A stretch of DNA of 64,000 bases, from NCBI RefSeq assembly GCF_005047355.1, contig NZ_SUMC01000002.1:248001-312000 (forward strand), given 5' to 3'. Shown here one piece after another: positions 61,955 to 64,000 of the stretch; within the stretch, counting starts at the first letter, position 1; each line of letters starts with the position of its first letter. The notes under the pieces are model-generated. The model made no database searches. It saw only the letters and a program-made list of their open reading frames with translations, and was not told where the DNA came from. This DNA is from Actinacidiphila oryziradicis (GTDB lineage Bacteria > Actinomycetota > Actinomycetes > Streptomycetales > Streptomycetaceae). The position numbers and the translations under genes are program-made.

Positions 61955-62551
61955 ATGACGGTTGCCCCGGAGCGCCCCTGCCGGCCGGTGCCGGAAGAGA
62001 CACCGGTGAGCCTCATCGACATCGCCGAGTATGCGGCCCGATCCCTCCCCCATCACAGGGTGGAGATCCTTGAAGGACAACTCCTGGTGACTCCAGCAGC
62101 CGACGGCCCTCACGGGCTGGCCCTCACTGATCTGACGCTGGCGTTCGCTGCGCTCCACCGCAAAGACGCCTACGTCATCCAAGGGATCGGACTCTGGCTG
62201 CCCAGCGGGGACGACCACGCCGTACCCGATCTCGCCGTAGTGGACAAGGAATTCCGCGATCACGAGATCAAGTACAAGTGCTACGACCCTGCGATTTTCA
62301 GGCTGGTCCTGGAGATCACCTCCACCAACTGGCGCGACGACGTAGAACGCAAACCCGATGCCTATGCAGGCGCAGGGGTGCCCGTCTACGTCATCTGCGA
62401 TCGCGAGCATGGCGAGGTCATCGTCTGCACCGACCCCCGCGGCGGGGAATACCGCACGCGTTCGGTGTATCGGAAGGGCGAAACCTTCGTCCTGCCCGAG
62501 TCCATCGGCGCAAAGGTGGAGCTTGAGGTCGACGGCCTCCTCCTCAAGTGA
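61955..62551 (+). CDS. Uma2 family endonuclease (DUF820)
   Basis: The 198-residue protein has the Uma2 pattern: YAARSLPHHRVEILEGQLLV, VPDLAVVDKEF (catalytic Asp), LVLEITSTNWRDDVERKPDA (Glu and Lys of the PD-(D/E)XK core) and VPVYVICDREHGEV. AGGAGGAG lies four bases ahead of the ATG at 61955. It is the second family member in the window; both are single genes without an obvious partner. Confidence 0.85.
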   Translation: MTVAPERPCRPVPEETPVSLIDIAEYAARSLPHHRVEILEGQLLVTPAADGPHGLALTDLTLAFAALHRKDAYVIQGIGLWLPSGDDHAVPDLAVVDKEFRDHEIKYKCYDPAIFRLVLEITSTNWRDDVERKPDAYAGAGVPVYVICDREHGEVIVCTDPRGGEYRTRSVYRKGETFVLPESIGAKVELEVDGLLLK

Positions 62552-62555
62552 GCCA

Positions 62556-62655
62556 TGCCGCCCCGGCGGCACCCCGTGCAGCAACGCGTTCATGGCCAAC
62601 TCACTGACGCAGAGCAACACATCATCCGTGCGCTTCGCAACACCCCGCGCGCCGG
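62556..62655 (-). pseudogene. Remnant of an anti-sigma-like ATPase gene
   Basis: The minus frame reads RGVAKRTDDVLLCVSELAMN and ALLHGVPPGR, which is the N-box of GHKL anti-sigma-like ATPases (compare LCVSEMVTNALAHG at 31.2 kb). Only about 32 residues remain; both ends run into unrelated sequence. Confidence 0.6.
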
Positions 62656-63284
62656 CGGCTCGTAGCCGCCCAACTGGCCCCGTTCCGCAGGGCAGTCCGG
62701 CTCACGCAGCGCGAACTGGCCGAGCGGTTTGACGACCTGTTGGACACGAAAAGCGAACGTGCCGGAGATGGACCGGACCCGGCGTGGGCGGCGGAGTTCA
62801 TCGGCCGGGACCCCGGCCTGCTTCGGACTGAGGTCTACGCACGTACACCGGTGGGGCCATTCCTGACCGGCCGAGAGCCGGCAGCCGGGCCTGAGCGGTG
62901 CTTGCTGGTGGGCGTTGCCGGCCTGCCGGGACCCCTGGGCGAGGCCGGCCGCCGTCCAGGCTCGGCCCCACTTGATCAAGAACGGATGTCACGCATTTTT
63001 CGAGACCCTGCCGAGGTCCTACCGAGGCGTTGACCTGCGGCTTTGCGCTGAGCAGTCGGACAACCGGAGGGAATCACAGCACATGTCCGTTTATGCGCCT
63101 TTTTGGCCCATCTGAGAGGTGTAGGCTGCGAACGTAGTAGGAGGTACAAGCGCGGCGCGCAGGTGGCCAGCGGGAACTAGCCAAGAGCCGTCCGCCGTTA
63201 CCCCGCACCTCCGGGTTCCGCCAGAGGCGGTTAACCAATCCGCGGGCGCGTGCCACACAGTCTCTATGTTAAGAGGTGTGGATC
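62656..63284. other. Spacer with no convincing gene; possible ECF promoter
   Basis: Open frames here have irregular composition. GGGAAC at 63172-63177 and GTTA at 63197-63200, separated by 19 bases, resemble an extracytoplasmic-function sigma promoter (SigR/SigE type) about 85 bases upstream of the secreted Gly/His/Tyr-rich gene. Below it CCGCCAGAGGCGG (63220-63232) forms a small hairpin. Confidence 0.35.
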
Positions 63285-63569
63285 ATGTCCACCAAGCGAT
63301 TCACGAAAGTCATCGCAGTGAGCGCGGGCACCATTCTGCTGTTCGGCGGCGCCTCGGTCGCTGCCGCCGGAGCGGCGTCCGCAGCCCCGGCCCAGACTGT
63401 CGCCAGCACAACCTACGGCGGCGGCCACGGCGGCGGCGGCCACGGCGGCGGTTATGGCGGCCACGGCGGCTACGGTCATGGCGGCTACGGCGGCTACGGC
63501 GGCTACGGCGGCTACGGCGGCTACGGCCACGGCGGCTACGGCCACGGCGGCTACGGCTGGGGATGGTGA
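63285..63569 (+). CDS. Secreted Gly/His/Tyr-rich repeat protein
   Basis: The 94-residue protein has a clear signal peptide (MSTKRFTKVIAVSAGTILLF, then AAGAASAAPA). The mature part is almost only Gly, Tyr and His, in GGYG and HGGYG repeats ending GYGWGW. It might bind metal ions through His, or self-assemble like other Gly/Tyr-rich structural proteins. The ATG at 63285 follows AAGAGG with eight-base spacing. No homologous family is recognised. Confidence 0.75.
   Translation: MSTKRFTKVIAVSAGTILLFGGASVAAAGAASAAPAQTVASTTYGGGHGGGGHGGGYGGHGGYGHGGYGGYGGYGGYGGYGHGGYGHGGYGWGW
63454..63560. repeat. Coding repeats GGCGGCTAC in the Gly/Tyr-rich gene
   Basis: Nine-base units GGCGGCTAC and variants with GGCCACGGC alternate in tandem, encoding GGY and GHG. 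The uniform codon choice points to recent slippage expansion. Confidence 0.8.
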
Positions 63570-63620
63570 CTGCCTGAGTGCGTCGGCATGTGACGTACCG
63601 TCCATGCAGCGCGCTGCACG

Positions 63621-63652
63621 ATGCCTTGGCTTGGTCGACCAGGCCAAGGCAT
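63621..63652. terminator. Bidirectional terminator between the secreted protein gene and hemB
   Basis: A 15-bp stem with one mismatch or wobble and a 2-base loop: ATGCCTTGGC at the left end pairs with GCCAAGGCAT at the right. It lies between convergent genes. Confidence 0.8.
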
Positions 63653-63704
63653 TCCTATGCCCCCAGGCGAAAGCGCTCCACGCGAGGGTGATCAGGCGCC
63701 GGCG

Positions 63705-64000
63705 TCAGAGCTGGCGCGCGACCTCGGTGGCCCAGTAGGTCAAGATCATGCTGGCGCCCGCCCGCCGCACGCTCGTCAAGGTTTCCATGATCGCCCGCTC
63801 ACGGTCGATCCACCCGTTCGCAGCGGCGGCTTCGACCATCGCGTACTCGCCGCTGATCTGGTAGGCGGCCACCGGGACGTCCACGGACTCGGCGACCTTG
63901 CTCAGCACGTCCAGGTAAGGCAGGGCGGGCTTGACCATGACCATGTCCGCGCCCTCGGCGAGGTCGAGGGCGAGCTCGCGCATCGACTCGCGGAAATTGG
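63705..64000 (-). CDS. hemB: Delta-aminolevulinic acid dehydratase HemB, C-terminal part
   Basis: The visible 98 residues include [20 protein letters not shown] with the Schiff-base Lys, [20 protein letters not shown] and the C-terminal [17 protein letters not shown]. HemB joins two 5-aminolevulinate molecules to porphobilinogen, the step after HemL. The N-terminal two thirds lie beyond the right end of the window. Confidence 0.95.
   Translation of the reverse strand, partial: NFRESMRELALDLAEGADMVMVKPALPYLDVLSKVAESVDVPVAAYQISGEYAMVEAAAANGWIDRERAIMETLTSVRRAGASMILTYWATEVARQL

Noticed and set aside
62740..63033. Plus-strand frame of 97 codons in the gap before the Gly/Tyr-rich gene
   Set aside because: Irregular Pro/Gly/Arg-rich composition, no ribosome site and no recognisable motif.

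Overview
The window reads as chromosomal DNA of a Streptomyces or very close relative. It is very GC-rich, uses many GTG and TTG starts, and carries the futalosine menaquinone pathway, a Scr1/DUF397 regulator pair, a LAxTG sortase-E-type substrate, DUF7848/DUF4229/DUF2637 proteins and a class I lysyl-tRNA synthetase. All names come from protein features visible in the translation. No database search was run.

Layout. (1) 1-12.6 kb: menaquinone by the futalosine route (mqnA partial, mqnE, a UbiX-like flavin prenyltransferase, mqnP, a UbiD-like decarboxylase), with a cold-shock gene, an acyl-CoA synthetase, an Lrp regulator, a lipoprotein, a rhomboid protease and a Uma2 nuclease between them. 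(2) 12.7-17 kb: a small membrane protein, a deletion scar joining a truncated NCS1 permease to a truncated PucR regulator, a deaminase/2OG-oxygenase pair, a 192-bp imperfect palindrome and a Tat-exported phosphoesterase. (3) 17-26 kb, all minus strand: cytochrome c assembly (ccsB, resB, ccdA, two TlpA thioredoxins), a polysaccharide deacetylase lipoprotein, a histidine phosphatase and hemL. (4) 26.5-36.1 kb: a 9.5-kb integrated element bounded by 78-bp direct repeats formed from the 3' end of a host protein gene. It carries a probably N-truncated tyrosine integrase, a broken mobilisation-gene fragment, a peptide-modifying radical SAM/SPASM operon ending in a 44-residue precursor-like peptide, a phosphotransferase, an XRE/TPR regulator with a perfect palindrome in front of it, a NUDIX hydrolase and an OLD-family ATPase/TOPRIM nuclease. 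(5) 36-41 kb: a decayed accessory zone with NUDIX, NmrA and DUF3152 remnants, an intact NUDIX, a MerR/sliding-clamp fusion and a PIG-V-like glycosyltransferase. (6) 41-54 kb: GAF/ANTAR and STAS signalling proteins, a LAETG surface protein, a frameshifted NACHT-WD40 NTPase, a MarR/MFS pair, an SDR, a Scr1/DUF397 pair and RtcB. (7) 55-64 kb: two DUF3558-like secreted proteins (a third lies at 47.9 kb), a DUF2637 protein, divergent lysS and argS, a second Uma2 protein, a secreted Gly/His/Tyr-rich protein and the 3' part of hemB.

How the parts work together. Region 1 makes the respiratory quinone, and region 3 plus hemL/hemB supplies haem and assembles c-type cytochromes, so the host backbone here is largely respiratory-chain biogenesis. 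The accessory element adds a candidate RiPP (ribosomally made, post-translationally modified peptide) pathway and a candidate anti-phage nuclease. The best candidate for an undescribed system is the 28.3-33.0 kb block: XRE/TPR regulator, anti-sigma-like ATPase, a 184-residue protein of unknown family, radical SAM/SPASM enzyme, a 44-residue peptide ending GCGNDNPYN, a strong hairpin, and a phosphotransferase.
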